Part shown: positions 17,545 through 27,500 of the stretch, in pieces
Layout: the number at the start of each line of letters is the position of its first letter
How positions within the stretch are numbered: the first letter of the stretch is position 1
DNA from: Brevibacterium pigmentatum
Lineage (GTDB): Bacteria; Actinomycetota; Actinomycetes; Actinomycetales; Brevibacteriaceae
Direction: 5' to 3'
Length of the DNA: 64,000 nt
Assembly (NCBI RefSeq): GCF_011617465.1
Contig: NZ_CP050153.1
Span: forward strand, 2,170,001-2,234,000
Position numbers and translations under genes: made by a program
Notes under the pieces: generated by a model
The model's input: the letters and a program-made list of their open reading frames with translations, nothing else
Told to the model about the DNA's origin: nothing
Databases searched by the model: none

Positions 17545-17570
17545 AACGCTTAATTTTCTCACGTTATTCC
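17545..17570 (-). promoter_or_regulatory. SigH/SigR-type promoter upstream of sigA
   Basis: On the minus strand GGGAAT is followed by exactly 18 nt and then GTT (GGAAT at 17570-17566, GTT at 17547-17545). This matches the consensus of actinobacterial thiol-stress/heat-stress sigma factors (SigR of Streptomyces, SigH of mycobacteria). The hrdB gene of Streptomyces is a known SigR target, so the placement makes sense. Not experimentally shown here. Confidence 0.6.
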
Positions 17571-17713
17571 CGGCTTTGCGAATCGGCCCTCCAAGGGTCC
17601 GCGGCGTTACAACCTGACTTTCCCCGGCAACAACGTGACCTGCGAAACTGTTCCCTTTTCGCCTCCCCGTTGTCTCCCCTCGCCGAGGCGGCCGACCGTC
17701 CCAGCCGATCCAT

Positions 17714-17794
17714 CGGTGACGGAATCGATCGATGGGTGACAACGTCGGTCCGTAGGTGACGGCACGGTGCCGATGTTCAGTCGGTGACAACGTC
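17714..17794. repeat. GGTGAC repeat series, 20-bp phase
   Basis: GGTGAC occurs at 17714, 17734, 17754 and 17782, giving spacings of 20, 20 and 28 bp. The longer unit GGTGACAACGTCG occurs twice (17734 and 17782). On the minus strand these read GTCACC and lie upstream of sigA. Confidence 0.6.
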
Positions 17795-17814
17795 GATCGC
17801 TCACCCTGGCCCGA

Positions 17815-18987
17815 TCAGATGGTCGAACTCTGAGTCTCTGTCAGCCAGCGGGGCAGGCATCCCATGTTGACCGCGCTGACGATGAGTTCGGCCAGGCCGT
17901 GTTCGGATTCGAGTTCGATGGCGGCGCGTGCATAGTTCAGCGCCATCGTCGATCCACCCAGCGACCATTCGAACCAGGCAATGACGGCATAGGTGTTGGC
18001 TCTCGCCTGCGGGTGGCCGGCCTGCAGGTAGTCCTTGAGCAAAGCGATGGTGAGCAGCAGGTCTCGCGGCCGCGGCGCACGTGAGGAGAGCCCGACCAGC
18101 TCCTGAGCGGCCCGTGCTTGGGAGACGACACGGCGGCTCAGCGTGCAGAGTTCGTCACCGTCGAGCCCTTTGACCAGGGAGGGCGGGAAGTCGGGGTGGT
18201 CGAAGCTGAGGATCATCTCGAGGGCGTCGCGTGACCAGAGCTCCACGAGCAGAGTGTCGAACGCCATCACTGTCGGCAGGTCCATCAGGTCGTGGATGCG
18301 CGCCTCGTCGATCGCCTCCTCCTCGCGCCGCATCGCGTTCAGGCGCGGATAGACATCGGCGAGGATCGCGAAGGCCTCGTCCGTGCCCATCCACTCCTCG
18401 GCGTGTCCGCGACGACTGTCGGCGAAGGCTGCGGCGGGCATCGGGGAGATGACGAGATCCTCGGGGTCGCTGACGGGGTTGGATCCCCCGGCGACGAGTT
18501 CCGTGGCACACGCCGAGGTGGTGGCCTCGATCAGCGGTGTGCAGTCATAGCCGTCCTCGTCGATGCGTCCGAAGTGCTCCTGGTTGACCCACCATGCGCT
18601 GAGAGTGTCGACGCTTCTGGCGGCGAAGGTCAGGGCCAGCTCATCGATGGCCGCCCGGATGAGACCACGGTGGACCTCCGCGTATTCCGCGTCGGCACCG
18701 GCCTCGAAGGCGCTGACCGGCTGGTAGTCGTCATCGTAGAGAACGAGGAAGACCCCGGTGACCGTGCAGGCGCGCATGATGAGATCGGCGTACCAGCCGC
18801 CGCCTTCGGACAGTGTCTGCGCCGCACTCTCCCGGTCGAAGTCGATGCGCATCGTCGTCGAACTGGTCTGGGCCCCTTGCTTCTCCGTGCCGACGATGAC
18901 GGCGACGAGGCTGCGGCGCGGGGTGTAGCCGAGAGTGTGCGGGATGATCCCGATGATGTCCTCGGGTGTGCGGGCCGGTGTCTTCAC
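17815..18987 (-). CDS. DUF4192 domain protein
   Basis: A 390-residue soluble protein of the actinobacterial DUF4192 family. It starts VKTPARTPEDIIGIIPHTLGY and includes PRRSLVAVIVG, WWVNQEHFGRIDEDGYDCTPL and a C-terminal NTYAVIAWFEWSLGGSTMALNYARAAIELE. The GTG at 18987 has a perfect AGGAGG (18998-18993) 5 nt upstream, which decides the start over an 81-codon upstream extension. No catalytic motif can be read and the function is unknown. It lies directly upstream of sigA, with a 394-bp gap. Confidence 0.85.
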   Translation of the reverse strand: MKTPARTPEDIIGIIPHTLGYTPRRSLVAVIVGTEKQGAQTSSTTMRIDFDRESAAQTLSEGGGWYADLIMRACTVTGVFLVLYDDDYQPVSAFEAGADAEYAEVHRGLIRAAIDELALTFAARSVDTLSAWWVNQEHFGRIDEDGYDCTPLIEATTSACATELVAGGSNPVSDPEDLVISPMPAAAFADSRRGHAEEWMGTDEAFAILADVYPRLNAMRREEEAIDEARIHDLMDLPTVMAFDTLLVELWSRDALEMILSFDHPDFPPSLVKGLDGDELCTLSRRVVSQARAAQELVGLSSRAPRPRDLLLTIALLKDYLQAGHPQARANTYAVIAWFEWSLGGSTMALNYARAAIELESEHGLAELIVSAVNMGCLPRWLTETQSSTI

Positions 18988-19241
18988 TGTGTCCTCCTGT
19001 GTCGGTTGGGAACCCGCCTGTTGTTGAGGTTCCCGTGGGTGAGGGTGGGCCCGTTCCTCGAGTGGACCTCCTGTCTGCGAACCACTCAATCCGACTCCGC
19101 GGCGATTCCTCCAGGCCCCGGCCGGCGCCTGTGGACGGGCCGAATCCGTCCACAGCGCAGGAGTGGATGAGTCACGGCCGTCGTCCCCACGAGATTCCGA
19201 GCCGAATTGCCTCAGACGCCTCACTGGCATACAAGTGAGGG

Positions 19242-20033
19242 GTGGCGAAGCGACGGATATACACAGCTCCTGGTTCTCAAGTGGTCGACATCTCGACGGG
19301 TGAGGCCCGGTTGGAGAAGGTCGACGGTGAGGCCGATTCCTATGTGCTCCACGTCAACGGGGTCCCCTCTTCGTCGATCACTCTCAGCGATCCGCAGCGG
19401 CTGGATTTTGAGTACCTCGACTGGATGCGACGCATCATCGACGTCGAACTCCCCGACCAGACCCTGCGGGCCGCGCATATCGGGGCCGCCGGCTGTGCCC
19501 TGGCCAGGGCACTGGACTCGGAACGGCCGGGATCGAAGCAGACGGCGATCGACATCGATGCCAAGCTGCTCGACTTCGCCCGCGACTGGTTCGATCTGCC
19601 CCGCTCCCCTGCCTTGGCCCTGCGTGCCGGCGACGGCGCGGTGGAGATCGGCAAGTTCCGACCCGACACCCTCGACGTCCTCGTCCGGGATGCCTTCGAC
19701 CACGACTCGGTTCCCCCGTCCCTGCAGACATCGGAGTTCTTCGCCTCCTGCGCCGAGGCGGTCAAGGACTCCGGACTCTATGTCGCCAATGTTCCTGACA
19801 CCGGTGACCACCACGTCCTCCGGTCCGAGCTCCGCATCCTCGGCGAACATTTCGCCCATCTTGCCGCCGCCACGGAGCCAGCGATACTCAAAGGACGTCG
19901 ACGCGGCAATGTCGTCGTCCTCGCCTCCAACACCCCGCTCGATACGAACGGTCTCGACCGCAGTCTCCGCACCGCCGCCTCCTCCGCGACATTCCTGGCA
20001 GGGTCGAGTCTGCGCTCGCGCTTAGGTCTCTGA
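19242..20033 (+). CDS. Spermidine-synthase-like methyltransferase-fold protein
   Basis: A 263-residue protein with the Rossmann fold of spermidine synthases. The nucleotide-binding strand AAHIGAAGCALARALDSERP (about residues 81-100) is followed by acidic TAIDIDAKLLDFARD, and RAGDGAVEIGKF with DVLVRDAFD matches the D-A-F/Y-D region of the family. It could be an aminopropyltransferase or an unrelated methyltransferase; the polyamine gate residues cannot be judged by eye. It starts at a GTG shortly after the divergent DUF4192 gene's leader, and ends 189 nt before helD. Confidence 0.75.
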   Translation: MAKRRIYTAPGSQVVDISTGEARLEKVDGEADSYVLHVNGVPSSSITLSDPQRLDFEYLDWMRRIIDVELPDQTLRAAHIGAAGCALARALDSERPGSKQTAIDIDAKLLDFARDWFDLPRSPALALRAGDGAVEIGKFRPDTLDVLVRDAFDHDSVPPSLQTSEFFASCAEAVKDSGLYVANVPDTGDHHVLRSELRILGEHFAHLAAATEPAILKGRRRGNVVVLASNTPLDTNGLDRSLRTAASSATFLAGSSLRSRLGL

Positions 20034-20192
20034 CTCCACCACCTGCCCGCGCTGTTCGAGCGCCTGCCTCCCGCGTCGGCATGTGCTCGCGTCCGGCCCT
20101 CTGACCACAGCGTCCGCCCACACTCTCCTGGAATGTGAGGTACGCCCCGGTCCGAAATGACGTTGCGACTACAGACGCGGGGGAAAGTTCGG

Positions 20193-20198
20193 CATAAT
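20193..20198 (+). promoter_or_regulatory. helD: Candidate -10 element of helD
   Basis: CATAAT, preceded by GG, is the best -10 match before helD. Transcription would start near 20205. That is downstream of the first in-frame ATG (20202) and supports use of the second ATG at 20223. No good -35 is seen at 17 bp. Confidence 0.4.
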
Positions 20199-20222
20199 TG
20201 AATGCCGACCCAAGAAGGTGAG

Positions 20223-22454
20223 ATGACGGAAACTTCAGAAATTCGTGTCGAGCAGACCAAGCTCGACGAGCTCTATGCCCGCCTCGATGAGCTCCGGGAG
20301 GAGACGACAGCCCGCCTGGGCACGGTGAGGATCTCCGAGGTCGGAGGCAACCACCAGCACCGCGCCGAACGCGATGCCTTCGCGACTCTGTACGAAGATC
20401 AGCTCATCCGCCTCGACGGCGCCGAAGAGGGACTGTGCTTCGGTCGCCTCGACATCGTCGATGAAGACGCCCCTGCCTATATCGGCCGCATCGGGCTCAC
20501 CGACGAACAGCGTCAGCAGATCCTCATCGACTGGAGGGCCCCCGCCGCCGAACGCTTCTACCAGTCAACTGCCGCCAACCCCGACGGAATCGCCCGTCGC
20601 CGTCACCTCGTCACCGCGAACCGGAAGGTCACCGGCATCGAAGACGATGTGCTCGACATCGACGCACTCGATGACACTCAGCGGTCGAACCTGCAGGGCG
20701 AAGGCGCACTGCTCGCGGCACTGACCACTCATCGCACGGGTCGGATGGGCGACATCGTCGCAACCATCCAGGCCGAACAGGATGCGATCATCCGCCGTCC
20801 GCTCTCCGGCGTCCTCGTCGTCCAGGGCGGACCGGGCACCGGCAAGACCGCCGTGGCCCTCCACCGTGCCGCGTTCCTGCTCTACCGTCACCGGGAGCGC
20901 ATCGCGAAATCCGGTGTCCTCCTCGTCGGACCGTCGACGGTGTTCCTCAAGTACATCGAGAAAGTTCTGCCCAGCCTCGGCGAGACCGGTGCCGTCCTGC
21001 TCACCCCGGGTCAGCTGTATCCGGGACTCGACACGGATGCCGCGGATGCACCGGCCGTCGCCGAGATCAAGGGCCGCTCCGTCATGGCTCGGGTGCTGAA
21101 GAACCATATTGCCAACTACCAGCGCATTCCCGATGAGGATGTCGAGATGCGGGTGCGTTCGCACACGATCGTGCTGCGTCGCCGGGACGTCCAGTCCGCG
21201 CGCGATCGGGCTCGTCGCAGCGGAGATCCGCACAACGCCGCCCGCACCGGTTTCGTCACCGGTCTGCTGAAGACCCTCGCCGAGGATCTCGCCCGTGAGA
21301 TGGGCTTGGATGGACCCGGAGAGCGGCTGCCCGAGCTGCTCGAAGATCTGCGCAGCTCCGTCGACGTCCGTCGCGCCCTCAACCTCGCGTGGTTCCCCAT
21401 CGGACCCGCCGCCGCTCTGCGATCTCTGCTGGGCAGGCCGCACAAGCTGCGGGCCGCCGCTCGCAAGCTCCTCACTCCCGCCGAGCAGTCGATTCTGCTC
21501 AAGCAGCGTCGGGAGGAGTTCACGGTCGACGATGTGCCGCTGCTCGACGAGCTGGCCGAACTTCTCGGTTCCGCTCCGCAGCAGACGCAGGCCCAGGACG
21601 ACTCGGCCCGCGAATATGCCGAAGCCGTCGTCGATATGACCGAGACCGGCGGAATGGTCTCCTCCGAGACCCTCGCCGCCCGCTGGGAGGAACAGGGACC
21701 GTCGCTGACCCTGGCCGAACGCGCACTTGAGGACAGGGAGTGGACGTACGGCCACCTCGTCGTCGATGAGGCGCAGGAGCTCACCCCCATGCAGTGGCGG
21801 ATCCTCTTCCGTCGCGTGCCGTCGAAGTCGGCCACCGTCGTCGGCGACCTCGCACAGTCCTCGCAGGTCGACAACGCCCGCACCTGGTCATCGATCCTCT
21901 CCGAATTCGTCGGCGACCGTTTCGCGCTCCAGGTGCTCACGGTCTCCTACCGCACCCCGCAGTCGGTGATGGACCTGGCCAATCGCTATCTGCATCGGCA
22001 CTTCCCGCAGCTCGAGCTCGTGGAGTCGGTTCGCCAGGGAGGATCGGATCCGCAGTTGGATTCGTTCGCCGACGAATCCGAGCTGCTGTCCGCCCTCCCC
22101 GAGGCGGTTGCGGCCGAGGTGTCCGCCGCAGAAGACGGGAAGATCGCAGTCATCGCTGATGAGGGGCTCATCGACCCCATCGCCGAGGCGATCGCGGACT
22201 TCGATTTCGGGCGTTCGGTCACGGGCTTGGACCATCAGATCGCCCTCATCACCCCGCAGCAGGCCAAAGGCCTCGAGTTCGATGCGGTGGTCATCGTCGA
22301 GCCCGGCCGCATCGCCCCGCTCGGCAGCGAGGAGGGCGTCGGCGGTCTCTATGTGGCGCTGACCCGAACGACGGAACGCCTGCGCGTCCTGGCCTCCGTG
22401 TCCACGGAACTGACGGAGCTCTTTCCCGCCGAGGCAGTCCCCCAAGCCGGCTGA
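20223..22454 (+). CDS. helD: HelD-like RNA polymerase-recycling helicase
   Basis: A superfamily-1 UvrD/Rep-type ATPase, actinobacterial HelD class, which removes stalled RNA polymerase from DNA and can displace rifampicin in relatives. The product is 743 residues. A coiled-coil N-terminal arm (TKLDELYARLDELREETTAR) leads to Walker A GGPGTGKTAVALHRAA near residue 203, motif II VVDEAQELTPMQWRIL near 515, and C-terminal motifs VSYRTPQSVMDLANR, ITPQQAKGLEFDAVV and GGLYVALTRTTERLRV. The start at 20223 has AAGGTG close by; an ATG at 20202 is possible. The stop is 8 nt before palindrome copy 2. Confidence 0.88.
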   Translation: MTETSEIRVEQTKLDELYARLDELREETTARLGTVRISEVGGNHQHRAERDAFATLYEDQLIRLDGAEEGLCFGRLDIVDEDAPAYIGRIGLTDEQRQQILIDWRAPAAERFYQSTAANPDGIARRRHLVTANRKVTGIEDDVLDIDALDDTQRSNLQGEGALLAALTTHRTGRMGDIVATIQAEQDAIIRRPLSGVLVVQGGPGTGKTAVALHRAAFLLYRHRERIAKSGVLLVGPSTVFLKYIEKVLPSLGETGAVLLTPGQLYPGLDTDAADAPAVAEIKGRSVMARVLKNHIANYQRIPDEDVEMRVRSHTIVLRRRDVQSARDRARRSGDPHNAARTGFVTGLLKTLAEDLAREMGLDGPGERLPELLEDLRSSVDVRRALNLAWFPIGPAAALRSLLGRPHKLRAAARKLLTPAEQSILLKQRREEFTVDDVPLLDELAELLGSAPQQTQAQDDSAREYAEAVVDMTETGGMVSSETLAARWEEQGPSLTLAERALEDREWTYGHLVVDEAQELTPMQWRILFRRVPSKSATVVGDLAQSSQVDNARTWSSILSEFVGDRFALQVLTVSYRTPQSVMDLANRYLHRHFPQLELVESVRQGGSDPQLDSFADESELLSALPEAVAAEVSAAEDGKIAVIADEGLIDPIAEAIADFDFGRSVTGLDHQIALITPQQAKGLEFDAVVIVEPGRIAPLGSEEGVGGLYVALTRTTERLRVLASVSTELTELFPAEAVPQAG

Positions 22455-22462
22455 CCTCCCCT

Positions 22463-22526
22463 ATTACTACCTGACGGCGGCCCAGCAACCTCGCGCGAGG
22501 TAGCTGGGCCGCCGTCAGGTAGTAAT
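22463..22526. repeat. 56-bp palindrome, copy 2 (64 bp with flanks)
   Basis: The same palindrome as at 1449-1504, with one substitution in the right arm (GAGGTAGC instead of GAGGTTGC). Here the symmetry extends 4 bp further each side (ATTA/TAAT), giving 64 bp. It lies between convergent helD and nrdR, 8 nt after the helD stop. Confidence 0.9.
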
Positions 22527-22544
22527 TGAGGGGTGAATGTGGAA

Positions 22545-22585
22545 GGCCGCTTGGGTTCGGCTTCCCCTCCGAACCGCAAGCGGCC
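22545..22585 (-). terminator. Terminator hairpin downstream of nrdR
   Basis: GGCCGCTTGGGTTCGG (22545-22560) pairs with 22569-22585 across an 8-nt loop, with one bulge. It is about 120 nt beyond the nrdR stop, in the convergent gap with helD. Confidence 0.65.
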
Positions 22586-22708
22586 GCGCGCCGTAGCGCG
22601 CACGTTCAATACTACACAACTATTTCTGTACCGCGGTACTCGAAACGGCAATTTCTGACAGAAATCTCAGCCGTCTCAGGATCCGATCTCGCGCACGCTC
22701 CGCGACGC

Positions 22709-23206
22709 TCAGTCCGCGAAGTCGTCGGGGGCGGGTTCGCGGGTCTGTCCGGACTGCAGAAGCGCATCGGCACGCAGCGAATCGATCGCGGTCTCGAAGT
22801 CTTCGAGCGAGTCGAAGCCCTGGTACACGCTGGCGAATCGCAGGTAGGCGACCTGGTCGAGTTCGCGCAGAGGTTCGAGGATCGACAGGCCCACTTCGTC
22901 GGCATCGATCTCCGCGATTCCGCGCGACCGGATGTTCTCCTCCACCCGCTGTGCGAGCTTCGCAAGATCATCGTCGCTGACCGGACGTCCCTGGCAGGCC
23001 TTGCGCACACCCGACATGATCTTCTGACGGGAGAACTCCTCGGTGACTCCGGAGCGTTTGATCACCGACAGACTCGTGGCCTCCATCGTGGTGAAGCGGC
23101 GGCCGCAGTGACGGCACTGCCGGCGCCGACGGATCGCGGCGCCGTCTTCGCTGGTCCTCGAATCGACGACCCGCGAATCGGACTCGCGGCAGAACGGACA
23201 GCGCAT
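22709..23206 (-). CDS. nrdR: Transcriptional repressor NrdR
   Basis: An ATP/dATP-sensing zinc-finger/ATP-cone repressor of ribonucleotide reductase genes. It has 165 residues. The zinc ribbon CPFC...CRHC is in the first 35 residues, followed by RRFTTMEA and the ATP-cone ([20 protein letters not shown]) from about 46 to 136. It lies 2 nt after hisD, so it is translationally adjacent and probably co-transcribed. An acidic tail follows the cone. Confidence 0.97.
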   Translation of the reverse strand: MRCPFCRESDSRVVDSRTSEDGAAIRRRRQCRHCGRRFTTMEATSLSVIKRSGVTEEFSRQKIMSGVRKACQGRPVSDDDLAKLAQRVEENIRSRGIAEIDADEVGLSILEPLRELDQVAYLRFASVYQGFDSLEDFETAIDSLRADALLQSGQTREPAPDDFAD

Positions 23207-23208
23207 CT

Positions 23209-24519
23209 CTACTCCTCGAACCTGATGTCGACAGCCCGGCCGTGGGCCGGCAGCTGTTCGCTGGCGGCGAGAACACCGATGTGTCCGGCCACCTCGTGCA
23301 GTGCCGCCCGGTCATAGTCGATGACCTGGCTGGCCTTGATGAATGAGTGCACACCCAGACCCGAACCGTGAGCGGCGGTGCCCATCGTGGGCAGCACGTG
23401 GTTCGATCCGGCACAGTAGTCGCCCAGCGACACCGGTGCCCAATCGCCGAGGAAGACCGCTCCCCCGTTCGTGATCCGAGCCCCGACCGCTTCCGCCTCG
23501 GCAGTGTGGACCTCGACGTGTTCACCGGCATAGCCGTTGACGACGGTGATCCCGGCGTCGATGTCGTCGACGAGGACGATCGCCGACTGCCGTCCGGCCA
23601 GCGCCGTCGCGATCCGTTCGGTATGCATCGCCTCCGGCACCTGCACGTCCAGCTCTGTCTGCACCGCTTCGGCGAGTGCGACGGAATCGGTGACCAGCAC
23701 CGAGGCGGCCAGTTCGTCATGCTCGGCCTGGCTGATGAGATCGGCGGCGACGAAGCGCGGGTCCGCCTGGTCGTCGGCGAGGATGATGATCTCCGTGGGT
23801 CCGGCGACCGCGTCGATGCCGACCCGTGAGCGGACGAGCGACTTCGCCGCGGCCACATAGGCGTTTCCGGGGCCGGTGATGAGGTCGACGGGCTCGAGTT
23901 CCTCGCCGTCGTCGAAACCGAAGGCCAGGGCACCGATCGCCTGTGCTCCGCCAATCGCCCAGACTTCGTCGACGCCGAGGATGTGTGCGGTGGCGAGCAC
24001 CGTCGGGTGAGGCAGGCCGTTGCTCTGCGGCGGGCTGGCGATCGCCAGTGAGTGGGCGCCGGCGGTCTGCGCGGGCACGACGTTCATGATCACCGTCGAG
24101 GGGTACACGGCCAGTCCGCCGGGCACATAGAGTCCGACGCGTTCGACCGGCAGGTGGCGGGTGGTGACGAAAGCGCCGGAGGCCAGCTCGGTGCGGACAT
24201 CGACGGGGCGCTGATCGGCGGCGACCGTCCGAGCTCGGGCGATGGATTCGACGAGCGCGGCCTTGACCGCGGGGTCGAGAACTGCGGCAGCCTCGGCCAG
24301 TGCGGATTCCGGTACGCGCAGGGTTTCGGGGCGCACTCCGTCGAAGCGTTCGGTGAAGTCCTTCACCGCGGCCGCTCCCCCACCGGCGACGGTGTCGAGC
24401 AGTTCGGCCACCCGTCTTTCGATATCGGCATGGGTCTCGGCGGCCCGAGGCAGCTTCTGCGCCAGGAATCGCTTGTTGAGGGTCTCACCACGGAAGTCCA
24501 GAATGTTCACCCGCACCAT
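23209..24519 (-). CDS. hisD: Histidinol dehydrogenase
   Basis: Catalyses the last two steps of histidine synthesis, L-histidinol to L-histidine with two NAD+. The 436-residue product has [34 protein letters not shown], the zinc/catalytic region QAEHDELA, and a C-terminal [12 protein letters not shown]. The other his genes do not follow; nrdR does, so the usual hisDCBHAFI order is broken here or lies elsewhere. It starts about 60 nt after the dnaE1 stop. Confidence 0.96.
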   Translation of the reverse strand: MVRVNILDFRGETLNKRFLAQKLPRAAETHADIERRVAELLDTVAGGGAAAVKDFTERFDGVRPETLRVPESALAEAAAVLDPAVKAALVESIARARTVAADQRPVDVRTELASGAFVTTRHLPVERVGLYVPGGLAVYPSTVIMNVVPAQTAGAHSLAIASPPQSNGLPHPTVLATAHILGVDEVWAIGGAQAIGALAFGFDDGEELEPVDLITGPGNAYVAAAKSLVRSRVGIDAVAGPTEIIILADDQADPRFVAADLISQAEHDELAASVLVTDSVALAEAVQTELDVQVPEAMHTERIATALAGRQSAIVLVDDIDAGITVVNGYAGEHVEVHTAEAEAVGARITNGGAVFLGDWAPVSLGDYCAGSNHVLPTMGTAAHGSGLGVHSFIKASQVIDYDRAALHEVAGHIGVLAASEQLPAHGRAVDIRFEE

Positions 24520-24580
24520 TCTAGTCTCCGCGGCAAGACATCGGTCCTCCGGCTCGAACTGCGGACCGACCGCAACGACC

Positions 24581-27500
24581 TCAGACGCTCAAGCAGCGAG
24601 AGCCGAGCAGCGCCTTGAGATCGCCGTAGAGGCTCGGGTTCGGGTCGACACGGATCGACCGATCCAGACGCATCACGGTCTGCCGCCCCGGCTGGGACAG
24701 GGTGATGTGGACGTCGGTCTGTCCCTTGTTGGCCTCGAGGATCTGCTTGAGTTTCGACGCCATCTCCTCGGTCGCCTTCTCCATCGGCATGATGAGGTTG
24801 AGCGGCCGGTCGTTGGGGTCGGTGACATCGGGAATCGTCATCGACATCGCCATCAAAGAGGTCGGCCGGTCATCGGAGGTGCGGATGCGTCCGGTCAGAG
24901 AGATGACGAGGTCGGTCGCCAACAGGCTCGCCACCGGTTCGTAGGTGTCGCCGAAGAACATCACTTCGATCTCGGCTTCGAGGTCCTCCAAGGTCACGAT
25001 CGCATAGGGACGCCCGGAGTTCTTCGACACCTTGCGGGTGACCTGCGTGATCATTCCGCAGACCTTGATCTGGGATCCGTCGTGGCGGTGCGATTCCGGA
25101 TCGACCACCTCGGCGATGGAGGCATCGGATTCGGCAGCCAGCACACCTTCGAGACCGTTGAGCGGGTGATCGGAGACGTAGAGGCCGATCATGTCGCGCT
25201 CGAAGGACAGCTTCTCCTTCTTCTCCCACTCCGGACGGTCGGGAATGGTCACGGAGAAGCCCGGTGAGTCGTCGCCCCCGCCGAGCCCGGCGAAGAGGTC
25301 GAACTGTCCGTTGGCTTCCTGCCGCTTGACGCCGATGACCGAGTCGACAGCCTCCTCGTGGACTTCGACGAGGGCGCGGCGGCTGTGGCCGAGCGAGTCG
25401 AAGCCGCCGGCCTTGATGAGGGATTCGATCGTGCGCTTGTTGCACACGTGGCTGGGCACCTTGTCGAGGAAATCCGTGAACGAGGTGTAGGCGCCCTTCT
25501 CCCCGCGGGCTTCGACGATGCCCTCGACGACGTGGGCGCCGACGTTGCGGACCGCTCCCATGCCGAAGCGGATATCGGTCCCGACAGGGGTGAAGTGGAG
25601 CGCGGATTCGTTGACGTCCGGCGGCAGCACGGTGATGCCGAGGCGGCGGCACTCGTTGAGGTAGATCGCGAGCTTGTCCTTGTTGTCACCGACCGAGGTC
25701 AGCAGGGCCGCCATGTATTCGGCCGTGTAATGGGCCTTGAGGAAAGCGGTCCAGTAGGACACGACGCCGTAGGCGGCCGAGTGCGCCTTGTTGAACGCGT
25801 AGTCCGAGAACGGCAGCAGGATGTCCCACAGTGCCTGAGCGGCGGCTTCGGAGTAGCCGCGTTCCTTCATACCGCCGAAGAAGCCGACCTGCTGCTTATC
25901 GAGCTCGGACTTCTTCTTCTTGCCCATCGCACGGCGGAGGATGTCGGCTTGACCGAGGGAGTAGCCGGCGACCTTCTGCGCGATCGCCATCACCTGCTCC
26001 TGGTAGATGATGAGACCGTAGGTGGTGTCGAGGATCTCCTTGAGCGGCTCCTCGAGCTCCGGGTGGATCGGCGTGACTTCCTGGAGCCCGTTCTTACGCA
26101 GCGCATAGTTCGTATGCGAATCCGCCCCCATCGGACCGGGTCGGTACAGCGCCAGAGTCGCGGAGATATCCTCGAAGTTGTCGGGCTTCATCATCCGCAG
26201 CAGGGCGCGCAGACCGCCGCCGTCGAGCTGGAACACACCGAGAGTGTCACCGCGGGTCAGCAGCTCATACGCCGCCGGATCGTCGAGATTCAGATGTTCG
26301 AGGTCGAGGTCGAAGTCCCGGTTGGCTTTGATGTTCTCCACTGCGTCGGAGATGATCGTAAGGTTTCGCAGTCCCAGGAAGTCCATCTTGATGAGCCCGA
26401 GGCCCTCAGAGGTCGGATAGTCGAACTGGGTGATGACCTGACCGTCCTGGAACCGACGCATGATCGGAATGACGTCGATGATCGGGTCCGAGGACATGAT
26501 GACACCGGCGGCGTGGACACCCCACTGCCGCTTCAGCCCTTCGAGTCCCTTCGCAGTTTCGAAGGTCTCTCGGGCCTCCGGGTCCGTGTCGACGAGCTCG
26601 CGGAACTCGCCGGCTTCCTTGTAGCGCTTCGACTCAGGATCCTCGATGTCCTTGAGCGGGATGTCCTTGGCCATCTCGGCCGGCGGCAGCGCCTTCGTCA
26701 GCCGCTCGCCCATCGAGAAGGGCTTGCCGAGCACACGCGCGGAGTCCTTGAGCGCCATCTTCGTCTTGATCGTGCCGTAGGTGACGATCATCGCGACACG
26801 CTCATCGCCGTACTTCTCGGTCACATAGTCGATGACCTCGGAGCGGCGACGATCATCGAAGTCGACATCGAAGTCGGGCATGGACACACGGTCCGGGTTG
26901 AGGAAGCGCTCGAAGAACAGTCCGTGCTGCAGCGGATCGAGGTCGGTGATGCGCATCGCGTAGGCGACCATGGAGCCGGCTCCCGAACCGCGGCCGGGTC
27001 CGACGCGGATGCCGTTGTCCTTCGACCAGTTGATGAAGTCGGCGACGACGAGGAAGTAGCCGGGGAAGCCCATCGAGATGATGATGTCGAGCTCGTAGTC
27101 GGCCTGTCGGCGGACGTCGTCGGGAACACCGTCGGGGTAGCGGTAGTCGAGTCCCTTCGCGACTTCCTTGATCAGCCACGAGGTCTCGTCCTCGCCGGGA
27201 GGGCACGGGAACTTCGGCATATAGTTCGCCGAGGTGTCGAAGGAGACTTCGCACTTCTCGGCGATCTCGAGGGTGTTGTCGCAGGCTTCGGGGAACTCTT
27301 TGAACAGCGACCGCATCTCTGCGGGAGTCTTGAGGTAGTAGCCGGAGCCGGAGAAGGCGAACCGCGAACCGCCCTGATCATAGGTGGGTTCGATGAGTTT
27401 GGAACCGGATTGGATCGCCAGCAGCGCTTCGTGCGCCTTCGCATCCGATTCGTGCGTGTAGTGGAGGTCGTTGGTGGCGACCAGCGGAATGTCGAGTTCC

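Larger units (their letters stand above)
17421..17814. other. Long leader and promoter region of sigA
   Basis: A 394-bp gap between the DUF4192 gene and sigA, both on the minus strand. No convincing gene was found. It holds the GGAAT-N18-GTT promoter near 17545-17570 and, further upstream of sigA, a series of GGTGAC repeats at 17714-17794. Both are listed separately. Confidence 0.6.
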
